From NCBI GenBank assembly GCA_963575745.1, contig CAUYUJ010014627.1, positions 308,501 through 372,500 on the forward strand: DNA of 64,000 nucleotides, given 5' to 3'. Positions 49,101 through 52,100 of this stretch are shown here, one piece after another. Every line of letters starts with the position of its first letter. Position 1 is the stretch's first letter. This stretch comes from Prorocentrum cordatum. Taxonomy: Eukaryota > Sar > Dinophyceae > Prorocentrales > Prorocentraceae. The translations under genes were made by a program, and so were the position numbers. The notes under the pieces are model-generated. The model had not been told where the DNA came from, did not search any database, and saw nothing but the letters and a program-made list of their open reading frames with translations.

Positions 49101-52100
49101 CGAGAAGCAGGAGCCCGGGAAGCTGGGCGTCTTCACGCTCCTGGACGTGCGCCTGCTGTCGAGCATGGTGTCGGGCGGCCTCTTCCAGCACTTCGTGTTG
49201 TACCAGTGCGTGCTGGTGTGCCCTCAGGAGTCGATCGTGCACCGCGCAGAGGTGTCGGTCCAGGCTCCGCAGCCGCCGCCCGACCTGGCGCGCGGGAAGC
49301 TCACAGCGCGGCGGACGAGCAAGGGCCGGGCATCCCAGCTGTCGTCCAAGAGGTCCTCGGCGGCGGGGGAGGTCGGAGAGCAGCCTGCGGGTGCTCAGGA
49401 CTTGGAGGCTGACGAGACGGAGCAGCTCCCTGCTGGGAGCTCGGAGGCCGGCGACCCCGCGGACAAGACCCTGCCTGCCGCCGCGGACGGGGCGTTGCCG
49501 CAAGAGGAGGAGAGCGTGTTCATAGGCAGGAGGCTCGCCGAGGCGGAGGCCGAGGTCGAGGCCCTCATCGAGAACAGGAACGATGCGCTTCGCGCGGGGA
49601 GCAAGTGAGCGCAAGCGCCCTCGCCGCTCTCTTTCCTCGTCCTCCTCGCTCCTTGTCTTTCGTCCTTCCCCCCCCCTCCTCCTGCAGACTGCGCCCGCCC
49701 CGCAACCAGGGGGCCCTCGAAGCTGCCCGGCGGTGCGAAGGCCGAAACTGGGGCCAGGGCTCGCGCGCCGGCCACGACAAGCAAAAGCCTCGGAACGCCC
49801 CCCTGCCGTTCCAGAGGGCAGGCTGCCACCCCGGAGCACGCCGCCAAGCGCCAAGCGGGCCCTGCGCTGCTCCGCTGCCAGCCGCCCTGCTGCCGACTGC
49901 CCTGCCGCCTGCGCGGCCACGGGCTGGGGGACCGCGGCGGCACCCATGGGGTGACTTCGGTGCCGCACACTGCCTGCTGCAGCTGCGGGCTCAGCGCCCC
50001 GCGCCGCCGCCGCACTTGCCAAGCTTGCCCTTGTCGCCGCCCATGCCGTTGGCCCAGACAGTCGATGTATCGACGTTCTCGATGCCGGGGCGCTGGAATT
50101 CCCAGCCCTTCCCCTGGGGCCGGCTTTTTTATTACCCAGGGCTGTCTCTGACGGCTTCAGGACCTGGCGAGGGCCTCCCTAGGCCGAAAGCGACAAAAAC
50201 AAATGACCTTGCGACGTACCCAACCCATTTGCATCAAGTGACGAGCGGAGCTGACACAAATGAGTATGGATTAACCGAGAGCCCCAGACAATAAAGCATC
50301 CCCCTTTCACCCCTGAGAGATGATTCATTCCCTCCGGCCGAGACAGAGTTGGTCGGGGGAGAGGGACGGCGAGGCCTAACTTCATTCTCAGGGGCATCTG
50401 CTCATGATAACGCAGGGGCCGGCATCTGTTTCGCGAGCTACGCAGCATGCCCGCGCGCGTTGCACGACGCGCGGGGCAAGACGCGGAGCCAGGACCTCGC
50501 CATCCTCGGGGGGCCTCGCGCCTCCGAGACCCCGAAGGTGGCGACAGATTCACACGTCGCAGCCCCCCAGGGATGGCGGGGTCTCATCTTAAGCTGAGCA
50601 TGTCCCTCGACAGAAGGAGTATCCAAGAATGCTTAAACATAACATGGTGACGACTTGTCGGCCATGGCTTGGCTATTTTTGAATTTGTTTGCCTACTTGT
50701 GACTTTCCTTCCAGAATCCGCCTGTAGGGGGACATGTCCGACAGAAGTCGAATCTGAATTCGCGTAGGCCCCGACTATGCTGGCCCCCCCAGCAGCCCTC
50801 GAACGTTGCGACGGCTTCACGCTTCGGGCCCCCCGGGGTTGGCGAGGTCGAATCTGAATCCGTGTAGGCCCCGACGATGCTGGGCACCCTAGCAGCCCTG
50901 CAAAGGTGGTGACGGCTTCACACATCGCAGGCACCCCCCCCCGGGATGGCGAGGTCGAATCTGAATTCGTGTATGCCCCGTCCATGCTGGCCCCCTAGCA
51001 GCCCTCGAAAGTTGCGACAGTTTCATACTCCGCAGGCGCCCCAGGATTGGCGAGGTCTCATCTGAATCAGCGCAGGCTCCGACTCTGCTGGCCCTCCCAG
51101 TATCCCACGGAAGTGGCGACAGATTCACACTTCGCAGGCGCCCCAGGGATGGCTAGGTCAAGTCTGAGTTCTTGTAGGGCCCGCCCTTGCTGGCCCCCCC
51201 AGCAGCCCTCGAAAGCGGAGACAGTTTCACACTTCGCAGCCCCCCAGGGATTGCGAGGTCTAATCTGAATCCGCGCAGGCCCCGACTATGTTGGCCCCCC
51301 AGAAGCCCTCGAAAATGGCAACGGTTTCACAGTTCAGTCCCCCAGGGATGGCGAAGTCTAATCTAAGTCCGCGCAGGCCCTGACTAAGGTGACCACCCAG
51401 CAGCCCTCGAACGTGGCGACAGTTCCACACTTCGCAGCCCCCGCAGATGGCGAGGTCGAATCTGACTCCTTGTAGGACACCCCCCTATGGTGCCCCCCAA
51501 GCAACTTTCGAAAGTTGCGACAGTTTCACTTCGCAGGCACCCCAGCGATGGCGAGGTCTAATCTGAATCCGTGTAGGCTCCGTCCATGCTGGCCCCATAT
51601 CAGCCCTCGAAAGTTGCGGCAGTTTCATATTTCGCAGCCCCCCAGGGATTGCGAGGTCTAATCTGAATCAGCGTAGGCCCTTTGGCGACCCCCCCAGCAG
51701 CCTTCGAAGTTTGCGACACTTCACACTTGGCAGCCCCCCAGCGATGGCGAGGTCAAATCTGAGTTCTTGTAGGGCCTGCCTATGCTGCCCCCCCATCAGT
51801 CCTCGAACATGGTCAAAGTTTCACACTTCGCAGCCCCCCAGCGAGGTCTAATCTGAATCCGCGCAGGCCCCGATTATGCTGGCCCCCAAGCAGCCCTCGA
51901 AAGCAACTCCAGTTTCACGCTTCGCAGCCACCCCAGGGATGTTGAGGTCTAATCTGAATCCGCGCAGGCCCTGGCTATGTTGCCAGCCCTCGAACGTGGC
52001 GACAGCTTCACACTTCGCAGCACCGCAGGGATGGCGAGGTCTATTCTGAATCCGCGCAGGCCCTGACTATGCTGGACCGCTGCAGCCCTCGAACGTGGCG

